Assembly: GCF_000195635.1 (NCBI RefSeq) | Contig: NZ_GL882689.1 | Coordinates: 62,001-126,000 of the forward strand | Direction of reading: 5' to 3' | Source: Bacteroides fluxus YIT 12057 | GTDB lineage: Bacteria; Bacteroidota; Bacteroidia; Bacteroidales; Bacteroidaceae | DNA: 64,000 nucleotides | Shown: positions 19,236-27,235 of the stretch, piece after piece | Position numbering within the stretch: the first letter of the stretch is position 1 | How the letters are laid out: every line of letters begins with the position of its first letter | Program-made: the position numbers and the translations under genes | Notes under the pieces: model-generated | The model's input: the letters and a program-made list of their open reading frames with translations, nothing else | Database searches by the model: none | Told to the model about the DNA's origin: nothing

Positions 19236-19303
19236 GCTGTTGCTGCAACTTTTTGCCTGCTCCGTGCGTCTAATAGTAGCAAATAACTTAAAAGAATAAG
19301 ATT

Positions 19304-19624
19304 ATGTTAGTAACAACAACTCCGACTATTGAGGGTGGACGTATCACCCGCTATTATGGTATCGTCAGCGGTGAAACGATTATCGGTGCCAATGTATTCC
19401 GTGACTTCTTTGCCAGCATCCGTGATGTGGTGGGCGGCCGAAGCGGTTCATACGAAGAGGTGCTTCGTGAGGCCAAGGACACTGCCTTGCGGGAGATGCA
19501 GGAGCATGCACGTGCCATGGGAGCGAACGCTGTGATTGGTGTTGACCTCGACTATGAAACGGTAGGAGGCAGCGGAAGCATGCTGATGGTAACAGCCTGT
19601 GGCACGGCGGTAACGGTAGAATAA
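19304..19624 (+). CDS. YbjQ/UPF0145 family protein
   Basis: 106 residues, full length for the family. The start [51 protein letters not shown] is diagnostic: the conserved GExIxGANxxRD and DxxGGRSxxYE blocks are both present. These are followed by [33 protein letters not shown] text (here [24 protein letters not shown]). Members form pentamers and are often labelled putative heavy-metal-binding proteins, with no proven function. The gene is 68 bases after sufS in the same direction and may be read with it. No terminator is seen before the convergent LruC gene. Confidence 0.9.
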   Translation: MLVTTTPTIEGGRITRYYGIVSGETIIGANVFRDFFASIRDVVGGRSGSYEEVLREAKDTALREMQEHARAMGANAVIGVDLDYETVGGSGSMLMVTACGTAVTVE

Positions 19625-19708
19625 AACAACGCTGGCGAACTGCTCATGAAGCTTATCGTGTCATATTGATTGGGAGATTATTGAAAAAATGACTTTTAGG
19701 GGCACTTC

Positions 19709-21628
19709 TCATTTATACCAGTCCTTATGGTCTGCGCCATTGGAGTTGACCCAATTCATGAAGTTCGGGAAGCTCTGGTCGATGGCTTTATTTTCAGGGG
19801 TTTTGAAACTCTCCACATTTATCAGGTGGATGGCGAAAGGATAATTCCCATTGGCGACATAATAGCTGCCGGGAGGGTTAGACAAATCATTTCCGGTATG
19901 GAAACGTTTCTTGTCTGCTTTCTCGGTGGGAGCGTAGTTCACTAAATGTATTTCGGTGCGTTGTTCTTCCAGATTGTCATGCGTTATGATGAACGGATTG
20001 TAAGGAGGAATGCCGAATGTAGCATGAGGAACAGGCGTGGTAAAGCTGTTCTTTATCTTATAGGTACCGGTGCGGGTATTATTGTCCGTTACATTGATGG
20101 CGCTGAGCAGTACGTTGACGGTGGCTTGAGAAAGGTCGGCATCCAGCCCCTGTCCGGTGAAGGTGGTGGCGGCCTCCGTGACCTGCGTGGCGACGTTCGC
20201 ACGTTCGGTGTTCAACTGGTAGGCGTAGCCATTCTTGAAGGAAGCGCCGGACCAGAGCAACTCATAAGTGTCTTCGGTAGAAAGCACTTCGTTCTTGCTG
20301 TTGAAGTTCAGTCGGGAGCTGTACTTCACGATTACGTCGTTCAAGTCATAGTCTCCTTTGGCGGGCCAGTTGTCCTCGAAGGCGACGATTCCCTTGTAGT
20401 CTTTGCTGTATTTCACGCTGCCGTTGTCATCACTGCCGCCGTGGTCCGGGTTGATGTCGGGTATCTCAGGGCTGATGATGGCTTCGATGGGATTGGACCA
20501 TACGTTGAACTGGATGTCGTTGTAGTCCTGGTCAGTCCAGTCCTCAAACGACAATACGATGAAATCGTCGATGCGGAAAGCGGCGGTATGCGTGCGGAGG
20601 TCCGAGTTCAAAGCCGTGGTAGAGTAGAAAGCTTCTCCGTTTCCGCTATAGAACTTGTCGTTCAGCAAGAACCAGCCAATCTTTATTCCGTTGGGGAATG
20701 CGGTTCCTTCATCTTCCCCTTTATCGTTGATGTAATGCAGTTTGACGCTTTCACCGCTTTTCAAACCGGAAGCTTTCTTTCCATTATAGTTGCTCATCAA
20801 GGTGTTGGGGAATACGATGCATTTCGGGGCTTGGGCTATCTCTTCTTGGCTTGCGCCGATTTTATAGCAGTAATAGCCAAACATACTGGCTGCGCCACTG
20901 GTACCTCCAATCATGCGGACGGAAACTTCGGCTTTGCGCCCTTGAGGGTCATTCAGCTCAAAATCCACCGATTGGCGAAACTCTTCCGGACAGTCTCCGC
21001 CTTCTTGCAGCGTATTGCTGATGGTTTTCAAGACATCTGCGGGGATGTTTATCCGCTCCTTCTCCAAGTAATTGGGCTTGCCTTTGGCATTCCAGTCACC
21101 CAGGGTGTGATAGCTGGCCGGTGCTGCTTTTGCTCCTTTTGCCGAACGGGTTTCCGCTGCTGCATTGGCTGTATCCCAACTGATGTCGGCTGTGATGGCA
21201 TCTCCGTTGAAAGAGGTCTTGAAGAGGGCAGGCACACCCGTATAGGCGGTATAGATATATACTTCGTTGCCGTGGGCGGCTTCGATGATTTCTTTTCCGC
21301 TGTATGCACCGTTGCCGTCTGTGATGCGTCTAATGGCGGGTTCCAAGTCTGTCCGTTTCACGATTTGTCCGTCTGCGTCAGTGGTGAAAGGGTTTTCCAG
21401 ATAAACGTCAAAAAGAATCTCATAACCTTTCGGTACATCGTATTTTACATTTAGTCGGATAGCGGAAGTGGTGGCGAAGTCGAAAGTGTTGGGTTTCTCT
21501 TCATCCTTTCCGTTGTCGGGATTGTAAACATTGTTGTGTTCACATCCTGCTAATGCGGAAACCATCATGATGCTGAGCAAAATGTAGGTCAATTTCTCAC
21601 TGAGTTGATAGATTGGGTTTGATTTCAT
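19709..21628 (-). CDS. LruC-domain lipoprotein with a DUF4114-like segment
   Basis: 639 residues from the ATG at 21628; a TTG nine codons upstream is not needed. The signal peptide (YQLSEKLTYILLSIMMVSALAGC) ends in a lipobox LAGC, so the protein is lipid-anchored and probably surface-exposed. A middle region ends with VLSFEDWTDQDYNDIQFNV, the DUF4114 pattern. The C-terminal 220 residues contain AFEDNWPAKGDYDLNDVIVKY, the pattern of LruC domains, followed by beta-rich text and a tail LPGSYYVANGNYPFAIHL-like segment. Both motifs are Asp-rich and could bind calcium. LruC proteins are mostly from spirochaetes and Bacteroidetes and are of unknown function. The gene is monocistronic, convergent with the YbjQ gene and divergent from hppA. 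Confidence 0.82.
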   Translation of the reverse strand: MKSNPIYQLSEKLTYILLSIMMVSALAGCEHNNVYNPDNGKDEEKPNTFDFATTSAIRLNVKYDVPKGYEILFDVYLENPFTTDADGQIVKRTDLEPAIRRITDGNGAYSGKEIIEAAHGNEVYIYTAYTGVPALFKTSFNGDAITADISWDTANAAAETRSAKGAKAAPASYHTLGDWNAKGKPNYLEKERINIPADVLKTISNTLQEGGDCPEEFRQSVDFELNDPQGRKAEVSVRMIGGTSGAASMFGYYCYKIGASQEEIAQAPKCIVFPNTLMSNYNGKKASGLKSGESVKLHYINDKGEDEGTAFPNGIKIGWFLLNDKFYSGNGEAFYSTTALNSDLRTHTAAFRIDDFIVLSFEDWTDQDYNDIQFNVWSNPIEAIISPEIPDINPDHGGSDDNGSVKYSKDYKGIVAFEDNWPAKGDYDLNDVIVKYSSRLNFNSKNEVLSTEDTYELLWSGASFKNGYAYQLNTERANVATQVTEAATTFTGQGLDADLSQATVNVLLSAINVTDNNTRTGTYKIKNSFTTPVPHATFGIPPYNPFIITHDNLEEQRTEIHLVNYAPTEKADKKRFHTGNDLSNPPGSYYVANGNYPFAIHLINVESFKTPENKAIDQSFPNFMNWVNSNGADHKDWYK

Positions 21629-21652
21629 ACATTTGTTGTTATAATACCGGTG

Positions 21653-21684
21653 CAAATATACAAATTAACATCGTAAATATACAA
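21653..21684 (-). promoter_or_regulatory. Probable promoter of the LruC lipoprotein gene
   Basis: On the minus strand TATATTTG (21660-21653) fits the -7 pattern TAnnTTTG. The -33 region at 21684-21681 reads TTGT, 20 bases away, a partial match. The leader to the ATG at 21628 is short. The surrounding DNA (21655-21700) is strongly AT-rich. Confidence 0.5.
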
Positions 21685-21806
21685 TAAATATGCAATAAAA
21701 TAGACGGAAAGAACTGATATAAAGCGGTTTTTAAGGGTTTTGCTTGCATCTCTCATTTCAAATCCTTACATTTAGGCTTTCGTTCAACCTTCTTTAATAC
21801 AATGCT

Positions 21807-24011
21807 ATGGACCAATTGCTTTTCTGGCTGGTTCCAGCCGCTTCCGTTCTGGCACTTTGTTTTGCCTGGTATTTTCACCGTGAGATGATGAAAGAGAGTG
21901 AGGGTACTCCTCAAATGATCAAGATTGCCGCCGCAGTGCGCAAGGGTGCCATGTCGTACCTCCGTCAACAATATAAGATTGTGGGGTGGGTATTCTTGGG
22001 ACTGGTCATTCTCTTTTCCATTATGGCATACGGGTTCGGGGTACAGAATGCCTGGGTACCTATTGCTTTCCTTACGGGCGGTTTCTTCTCCGGGCTTTCC
22101 GGTTTCTTGGGCATGAAGACCGCCACATACGCCTCGGCACGTACGGCTAATGCTGCCCGCAACTCTCTGAATGCCGGTTTGCGTATCGCTTTCCGAAGTG
22201 GTGCGGTGATGGGACTGGTGGTAGTCGGTCTTGGATTGTTCGATATCTCTTTCTGGTATCTGTTGCTGAATGCCGTGATTCCGGTGGATTTGATGACACC
22301 CACCCATAAGCTCTGTATCATTACTACCACGATGCTGACTTTCGGTATGGGAGCCTCCACGCAGGCGTTGTTTGCGCGTGTGGGCGGCGGTATCTATACG
22401 AAGGCTGCCGATGTGGGCGCCGATCTTGTGGGAAAAGTGGAAGCCGGTATTCCCGAAGATGACCCGCGCAATCCCGCCACCATTGCCGACAATGTGGGTG
22501 ACAATGTAGGTGACGTAGCCGGTATGGGAGCTGACCTGTACGAGAGCTATTGCGGTTCCATCCTTGCTACCGCTGCCTTGGGGGCGGCGGCCTTTATCCA
22601 TTCCGGAGATACGCTGATGCAGTTCAAGGCGGTCGTCGCACCGATGCTGATTGCCGCAGTGGGAATCATACTTTCCATTATCGGCATTTTCTCTGTCCGT
22701 ACCAAAGAGGATGCGAAGATGAAAGATTTGCTGAATTCACTGGCTTTCGGAACCAATCTTAGTTCCGTGCTGATAGTGATAGCCACTTTCTTTATCCTCT
22801 GGCTGTTGAAACTGGATAACTGGATGTGGATTTCCTGTTCTGTGGTGGTGGGATTGGTGGTAGGTATTATCATTGGCCGTTCCACGGAATATTATACTTC
22901 CCAGTCTTACTGTCCCACACAGAAACTGAGCGAGAGTGGAAAGACCGGACCGGCTACCGTAATCATTTCCGGCATCGGTTTGGGCATGCTCTCTACCGCC
23001 ATTCCGGTGATTGCAGTGGTGATAGGCATCATTGCTTCCTACCTGTTTGCTTCCGGATTCGATTTCTCCAACGTGGGGCTGGGACTTTACGGCATCGGTA
23101 TCGCCGCCGTGGGCATGCTCTCTACCTTGGGTATCACTCTGGCTACGGATGCTTACGGGCCTATCGCCGACAATGCAGGCGGTAATGCCGAGATGTCCGG
23201 TCTGGGAGAGGCTGTCCGTAAACGCACCGATGCGCTCGATTCTTTGGGTAATACTACTGCAGCTACGGGCAAGGGGTTTGCCATCGGTTCCGCTGCTTTG
23301 ACGGGGCTTGCCTTGCTTGCTTCCTATATAGAGGAAATCCGAATCGGTCTTACCCGTATCGGCATGACGGAAATCGTTTCCGGAGGAGGAGAGACGGTCT
23401 CCGTGCAGGATGCTACCTTCTTCGACTTCATGCATCACTACGATGTGACGCTGATGAACCCGAAAGTCCTTTCCGGTATGTTCCTCGGCAGCATGATGGC
23501 TTTTCTGTTCTGTGGCCTGACCATGAATGCGGTGGGACGTGCCGCTGCCCACATGGTGGATGAGGTACGCCGCCAGTTCCGTGAGATTAAAGGTATTCTT
23601 ACGGGTGAAGCGGAACCCGATTATGAACGTTGCGTGGCTATTTCCACCAAGGGGGCGCAGCGCGAGATGGTTGTTCCGTCCTTGATAGCGATTGTGGCGC
23701 CGATTGCCACCGGACTGGTCTTTGGTGTTCCCGGTGTATTGGGACTGTTGGTTGGAGGATTGAGCAGCGGTTTCGTGCTTGCCATCTTTATGGCGAATGC
23801 GGGCGGTGCATGGGATAACGCCAAGAAGTATGTGGAAGAAGGTAATTTCGGCGGAAAAGGCAGTGAGGTACATAAAGCTACGGTTGTAGGCGATACCGTG
23901 GGCGACCCGTTTAAAGATACTTCCGGTCCGAGCCTGAATATTCTTATCAAGCTGATGAGTATGGTCGCTATTGTGATGGCGGGACTTACCGTTGCATGGA
24001 GTTTGTTCTAA
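21807..24011 (+). CDS. hppA: Membrane-bound ion-pumping pyrophosphatase
   Basis: 734 residues with about 16 membrane helices. The catalytic cytoplasmic segment [45 protein letters not shown] (about 195-240) holds the Asp and Lys residues that bind Mg-pyrophosphate. A second cluster is [20 protein letters not shown], and a third is [27 protein letters not shown] near the end. The motif [10 protein letters not shown] carries Ala where potassium-independent enzymes have Lys, which points to the potassium-dependent class that pumps sodium, protons or both. A Bacteroides enzyme of this class is known to pump both ions. It uses pyrophosphate from biosynthesis to energise the membrane. Its stop overlaps the stop of the convergent LysO gene by four bases. 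Confidence 0.96.
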   Translation: MDQLLFWLVPAASVLALCFAWYFHREMMKESEGTPQMIKIAAAVRKGAMSYLRQQYKIVGWVFLGLVILFSIMAYGFGVQNAWVPIAFLTGGFFSGLSGFLGMKTATYASARTANAARNSLNAGLRIAFRSGAVMGLVVVGLGLFDISFWYLLLNAVIPVDLMTPTHKLCIITTTMLTFGMGASTQALFARVGGGIYTKAADVGADLVGKVEAGIPEDDPRNPATIADNVGDNVGDVAGMGADLYESYCGSILATAALGAAAFIHSGDTLMQFKAVVAPMLIAAVGIILSIIGIFSVRTKEDAKMKDLLNSLAFGTNLSSVLIVIATFFILWLLKLDNWMWISCSVVVGLVVGIIIGRSTEYYTSQSYCPTQKLSESGKTGPATVIISGIGLGMLSTAIPVIAVVIGIIASYLFASGFDFSNVGLGLYGIGIAAVGMLSTLGITLATDAYGPIADNAGGNAEMSGLGEAVRKRTDALDSLGNTTAATGKGFAIGSAALTGLALLASYIEEIRIGLTRIGMTEIVSGGGETVSVQDATFFDFMHHYDVTLMNPKVLSGMFLGSMMAFLFCGLTMNAVGRAAAHMVDEVRRQFREIKGILTGEAEPDYERCVAISTKGAQREMVVPSLIAIVAPIATGLVFGVPGVLGLLVGGLSSGFVLAIFMANAGGAWDNAKKYVEEGNFGGKGSEVHKATVVGDTVGDPFKDTSGPSLNILIKLMSMVAIVMAGLTVAWSLF

Positions 24012-24613
24012 AAGGAACAAAAGAATGTAACCAGGAACGGTACGCTGAAATCGACCACGAAGCCATGGAAGATGGATATGACCACAAATTGTTGCCCCGC
24101 TGTCCGGGTGATGATAGGCAGTGTCGTATCCATCGTAGTGGCACCGCCTGCCGAAATGGGGGCGAGGTTTCCAAACCACCTTACCAGCAATGGAGCACCC
24201 AGTAAAGTCAGGATTTCACGGCTGATGTTGGCAAGCAAGGCGATTGTTCCCAGTTCTGCTCCCTTGTATTCGGTGATGAATATGCTTGAGAGCGAATAGT
24301 AGCCGAATCCGGAACCGATGGCGAGGCAGTCTGTCAGAGAACGGTGTGTCAGGATGAGGCTGGCGGCGGCGGAACCGGCCAATGTACCCAGAATGGTCAT
24401 AATGGGCAGGAAGATCAGCCGGGGGTTGAGTGAACGGAAGTTCTTCAATGTTTGGGGATCGTTGCCGACACTGATTCCTACACTGAACATCAGTGCGCAA
24501 AGGGCGTAGAAACTGATTTGGCTGTCTGCTATCAGGTCGGCGGGAATCAGTTTGTAAGCTCCGCAAAGTGTCCCCAATGCAAAAAATCCTACAATGATGA
24601 GGCTTCCTTTCAT
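24008..24613 (-). CDS. LysO family transporter, C-terminal component
   Basis: 201 residues, nearly all membrane helices ([63 protein letters not shown] and further). GFGYYSLSSIFITEYKGAELGTIALLANISREILT and GGATTMDTTLPIIT match the DUF340/LysO (YbjE) core, which exports lysine and lysine analogues in E. coli. The protein corresponds to the C-terminal two thirds of E. coli LysO. The missing N-terminal part is encoded by the gene just upstream, whose stop overlaps this start by four bases (24610-24613), so the pair are translated together. This split layout is, as far as I recall, normal for Bacteroides and not a frameshift. Substrate is inferred from the family. Confidence 0.85.
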   Translation of the reverse strand: MKGSLIIVGFFALGTLCGAYKLIPADLIADSQISFYALCALMFSVGISVGNDPQTLKNFRSLNPRLIFLPIMTILGTLAGSAAASLILTHRSLTDCLAIGSGFGYYSLSSIFITEYKGAELGTIALLANISREILTLLGAPLLVRWFGNLAPISAGGATTMDTTLPIITRTAGQQFVVISIFHGFVVDFSVPFLVTFFCSF

Positions 24614-24888
24614 AGTTGTCCTCCTTTCCTCTTATACAGCGCCTTCCAGAGTCCCCAGGCTGCGATGACACTTCCCGCTGTTCCTCCTATGGTCAAAATG
24701 ACGGCTTCCAGGCCGATGGTATGGAGTCCCTTGACAATCTGTTCGTTTCCTCCCACTTCTATTCCGAGAATGAAAAGGAGCAACCAGATAAGCAGGGTGA
24801 TGACTGTATGGATTTTATTCAAGTTCTGTTTTCGCAGGAGATAGCCCAGCAATATTCCCGTGAGCATCAGTCCGATAATTATAAACAT
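24610..24888 (-). CDS. LysO family transporter, N-terminal component
   Basis: 92 residues from the ATG at 24888; an upstream TTG at 24912 would add a polar stretch before the first helix. Three hydrophobic segments are visible: [37 protein letters not shown] and [22 protein letters not shown]. The text matches the N-terminal third of LysO, with [13 protein letters not shown] corresponding to the conserved GxxxG.N loop. It overlaps the downstream C-terminal component by ATGA and should assemble with it into one exporter. A divergent rnhB gene begins only 69 bases away. Confidence 0.8.
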   Translation of the reverse strand: MFIIIGLMLTGILLGYLLRKQNLNKIHTVITLLIWLLLFILGIEVGGNEQIVKGLHTIGLEAVILTIGGTAGSVIAAWGLWKALYKRKGGQL

Positions 24889-24909
24889 GTCTATATCGTT
24901 TTTGGGAGA

Positions 24910-24938
24910 CAAAGATACGGATAAAAGGATTATCTTTG
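24910..24938. promoter_or_regulatory. Facing -7 elements of the lysO and rnhB promoters
   Basis: The 69-base spacer between the two ATGs (24888 minus, 24957 plus) holds TATCTTTG twice: on the minus strand at 24917-24910 and on the plus strand at 24931-24938. Both fit TAnnTTTG and both give short leaders. Neither has TTTG at the ideal 19-21 bases; the nearest TTTG sites are 26 bases away. Polymerases at the two sites would overlap. Confidence 0.5.
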
Positions 24939-24956
24939 CCGAACAAAAGCCATATT

Positions 24957-25574
24957 ATGTTATTACCTTATTTGAATAAAGACTTGATAGAGGCCGGCTG
25001 TGATGAGGCGGGTCGCGGATGCCTGGCGGGTGCAGTCTATGCGGCGGCTGTCATTTTGCCCAAAGATTTTAAGAATGAACTCTTGAATGATTCCAAGCAA
25101 CTGACGGAGAAGCAACGTTATGCCTTGCGGGAAGTGATTGAGAAAGAGGCCTTAGCTTGGGCCGTGGGTGTTGTCTCTCCCGGAGAGATAGACCAGATCA
25201 ATATTCTTAATGCTTCTTTTCTTGCTATGCACCGGGCTGTCGATCAGTTGAATATACGTCCCCAGCACCTGCTTGTTGACGGTAACCGTTTCAAGAAATA
25301 CCGGGATGTGCCTCATACCACTGTAGTAAAAGGTGACGGCAAGTATCTTTCCATTGCTGCTGCTTCCATTCTTGCCAAGACTTACCGTGATGATTATATG
25401 AACGGACTGCATGAGGAATATCCTTATTATGACTGGAACCATAATAAGGGATATCCTACCAAGAAGCATCGTGCCGCCATTGCCGAACGGGGTACTACGC
25501 CTTATCACCGCATGACGTTCAATCTGTTGGGAGGCGACGGGCAGCTGGAGCTTGACTTTGCTCTCATGCCTTGA
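24957..25574 (+). CDS. rnhB: Ribonuclease HII
   Basis: 205 residues from the ATG at 24957; a TTG at 24936 lies inside the promoter -7 element and is not used. The start [25 protein letters not shown] contains the DEAGRG motif with the first catalytic Asp-Glu pair. The others are in LLVDGNRF (Asp) and YRDDYM (Asp). [29 protein letters not shown] is the conserved C-terminal NKGYxTxxH block. RNase HII cuts the RNA strand of RNA-DNA hybrids and removes single ribonucleotides from DNA. The gene is single, divergent from the LysO pair and convergent with the XRE regulator. Confidence 0.96.
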   Translation: MLLPYLNKDLIEAGCDEAGRGCLAGAVYAAAVILPKDFKNELLNDSKQLTEKQRYALREVIEKEALAWAVGVVSPGEIDQINILNASFLAMHRAVDQLNIRPQHLLVDGNRFKKYRDVPHTTVVKGDGKYLSIAAASILAKTYRDDYMNGLHEEYPYYDWNHNKGYPTKKHRAAIAERGTTPYHRMTFNLLGGDGQLELDFALMP

Positions 25575-25642
25575 TAAGAAGCTCCGTTTCTATTGCCGTT
25601 CGTTCTGCAAGTACGCTTTTTTTCAACTGTTATGGGGAGAAG

Positions 25643-26026
25643 TCAGGATAGGTGCTTTTCTAACATTTCTATGCGTTTTTCCAGCATTTCAATCAGTTTG
25701 CTGTTGGCCTTGATGAGTTCGCGGAGGTCAGAGCTATCCGTATGTATATTGCTGTAGTCTTGTGAAATACCTACATTGATGCTTCCTGAATTGGTGAAAT
25801 AGATATTGCCGTCTATTTTGCTGAATAATTCAGCGGCCGACATATTCAGTATATTTGCAATTTTATTTAACCGGGTCAGTGTGAGGTCGGTCTCTCCATA
25901 CTCTATTTTACAGTAGGCACTTGTCGATAAGTTTAATTGTTCTCCCATCTGTTCCTGAGTTAAATTCTTTTCCATACGGAGCAGCTGTAGCCGTTGTCCT
26001 ACTATTTTTTTCAGATCTGTTTCCAT
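25643..26026 (-). CDS. XRE-family helix-turn-helix regulator with C-terminal coiled coil
   Basis: 127 residues. Residues about 7-65 form a Cro/C1-type HTH domain: VGQRLQLLRMEKNLTQEQMGEQLNLSTSAYCKIEYGETDLTLTRLNKIANILNM. The C-terminal 35 residues (SSDLRELIKANSKLIEMLEKRIEMLEKHLS) look like a short coiled coil for self-association. The middle (about 75-95) is polar and predicted flexible. The gene is divergent from the secreted-protein operon beginning at 26297, sharing a 270-base spacer, so it is a natural candidate to regulate that operon or itself. Target sites were not identified. Proteins of this type are common in Bacteroides and their roles are mostly unknown. Confidence 0.85.
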   Translation of the reverse strand: METDLKKIVGQRLQLLRMEKNLTQEQMGEQLNLSTSAYCKIEYGETDLTLTRLNKIANILNMSAAELFSKIDGNIYFTNSGSINVGISQDYSNIHTDSSDLRELIKANSKLIEMLEKRIEMLEKHLS

Positions 26027-26066
26027 AAGTCATAAAAATTAGGGGAGTTATTCGTCTTTTATCGGG

Positions 26067-26119
26067 CAAATGTAATAAATATAGTGGATATAATCAATGT
26101 TAATGCGTGCTTATCTTTG
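26067..26119. promoter_or_regulatory. Divergent -7 elements between the XRE regulator and the envelope operon
   Basis: Minus-strand TACATTTG at 26074-26067 (with ATTG 20 bases upstream) fits a promoter for the regulator. Plus-strand TATCTTTG at 26112-26119 fits a promoter for the operon at 26297, although no good -33 TTTG is seen. The leader of the operon would be about 170 bases. It contains a small hairpin GTGAT/ATCAC near 26156-26170; no known riboswitch was recognised. Confidence 0.45.
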
Positions 26120-26296
26120 TGAACAAAGGAAAACACTCATACCAGACCAGTTAATGTGATACGGAATCACAAGAAGAGAACCGATGTCCCGATAGAATTT
26201 CAATTACGGCGAGAGAGGACATTTAAAGCTTGTTAGATATTTATAAATCCGAAACAGGAGTACACGCTTCTGCTTCACATTAACTATTACACATTT

Positions 26297-27220
26297 ATGA
26301 AAAAGTATTTATTGAATCTGAAGAGTACTATGCTACTCGTTGCCTGCGCTTTTAGTACACTGACTGTCAATGCTCAAGAAGGAGGGGAAGCGAAAGGAAA
26401 ACCGAATGTATTTATTGATTATTTCTGGCGTCCGGCTGAAGTGTCTTTCACTTGGGCTGAAAACCTCCGTAGTTGTGTGATCGAGGGAATCAGTGCGACA
26501 GGCCGTGTGGAACTGACAGATGTCGATTCCAAAGATGCCTTGAATATAGAGCGGTCCCGTCGTGAATCTGGAGAAGCGGTTGCGGGTGATGATATGGACC
26601 GCATGAAAGTGATGACTTCAGAGGGAGCCAATTTCTTGATTCAAGGTAGGATCTCATCTATTGCCACTGACATCAGCAAGACAAAGGAAGGTACTTATTA
26701 TTATACGGCAACTTGTGCCTATACATTGAAAGTCATCAATCCGATGGATGGCAAGTTGATTTCTACCAAGACCTTCAAGCATGGAGATGGCTTGACCAAC
26801 ATTGTTACTGCCGATACCGAAGAAGAAGCCGTGGCTAAAGTTTGCAGACAAGCCATAAAGGCAGTCCGTACACTGGTGGAAGATGCGTTTAAGGTACAGG
26901 GTACTATTCTTGAGATTGCCGCTGAAAAGAAAGGCGAAGCCAAGGAAGTTTATATCAGTATAGGTTCAGACCACGGTGTGGGAGACGGTGCTTTCTTCAG
27001 CGCATGTATCGAACGCCAGGTTGCGGGCAGAACATCACAGAAAGAAATTGGTGAATTGAAAGTGAAGAATGTGGAAGCCGGTGACCTCACTTTGTGTGAA
27101 GTAAAAAAAGGTGGGGAGGAAATCAAGAAGGCAATTGATGCAGGACAGACTGTCGTGATAAAGAGCAAGGAAAAGAAAAGCTTCTTTGATAAGGCAGCAG
27201 GTGCTGTAAATAGTTTATAA
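26297..27220 (+). CDS. Secreted CsgG/FlgT-like envelope protein
   Basis: 307 residues with a signal peptide (MKKYLLNLKSTMLLVACAFSTLTVNAQ). Residues about 38-190 look like the fold shared by CsgG, LpoB and FlgT middle domains: NVFIDYFWRPAEVSFTWAENLRSCVIEGISATGRVELTDVD, then ANFLIQGRISSIATD and YTLKVINPMDGKLIST. Residues about 205-290 resemble the SH3-like FlgT C-terminal domain: VQGTILEIA, EVYISIGSDHGVGDGAFFSA, IGELKVKNVEAGDLTLCEVKKGG. Those families build outer-membrane or periplasmic rings, but no flagellar or curli genes are here. First gene of a six-gene operon of exported proteins. The similarity was read by eye and needs a profile search. No lipobox Cys follows the signal peptide. Confidence 0.6.
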   Translation: MKKYLLNLKSTMLLVACAFSTLTVNAQEGGEAKGKPNVFIDYFWRPAEVSFTWAENLRSCVIEGISATGRVELTDVDSKDALNIERSRRESGEAVAGDDMDRMKVMTSEGANFLIQGRISSIATDISKTKEGTYYYTATCAYTLKVINPMDGKLISTKTFKHGDGLTNIVTADTEEEAVAKVCRQAIKAVRTLVEDAFKVQGTILEIAAEKKGEAKEVYISIGSDHGVGDGAFFSACIERQVAGRTSQKEIGELKVKNVEAGDLTLCEVKKGGEEIKKAIDAGQTVVIKSKEKKSFFDKAAGAVNSL

Positions 27221-27235
27221 TTTAATTGTTCAGTG

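Noticed and set aside
19946..21454. 502-residue plus-strand ORF opposite the LruC lipoprotein gene
   Set aside because: It lies fully antisense to a gene with a signal peptide, lipobox and two known motifs, and its own translation has no recognisable domain. It results from the codon bias of the real gene.
22737..24179. 480-residue minus-strand ORF opposite hppA, extending into the LysO gene
   Set aside because: It crosses two real genes and is His/Gly/Arg-rich with no domain; a shadow.
24008..24888. Frameshifted single lysO gene
   Set aside because: The second part has its own ATG overlapping the first stop as ATGA, and both parts have complete membrane helices, so a stable two-gene form is more likely.
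26120..26296. Riboswitch in the leader of the FlgT-like operon
   Set aside because: The leader is long and has a small hairpin, but no conserved riboswitch core was recognised.
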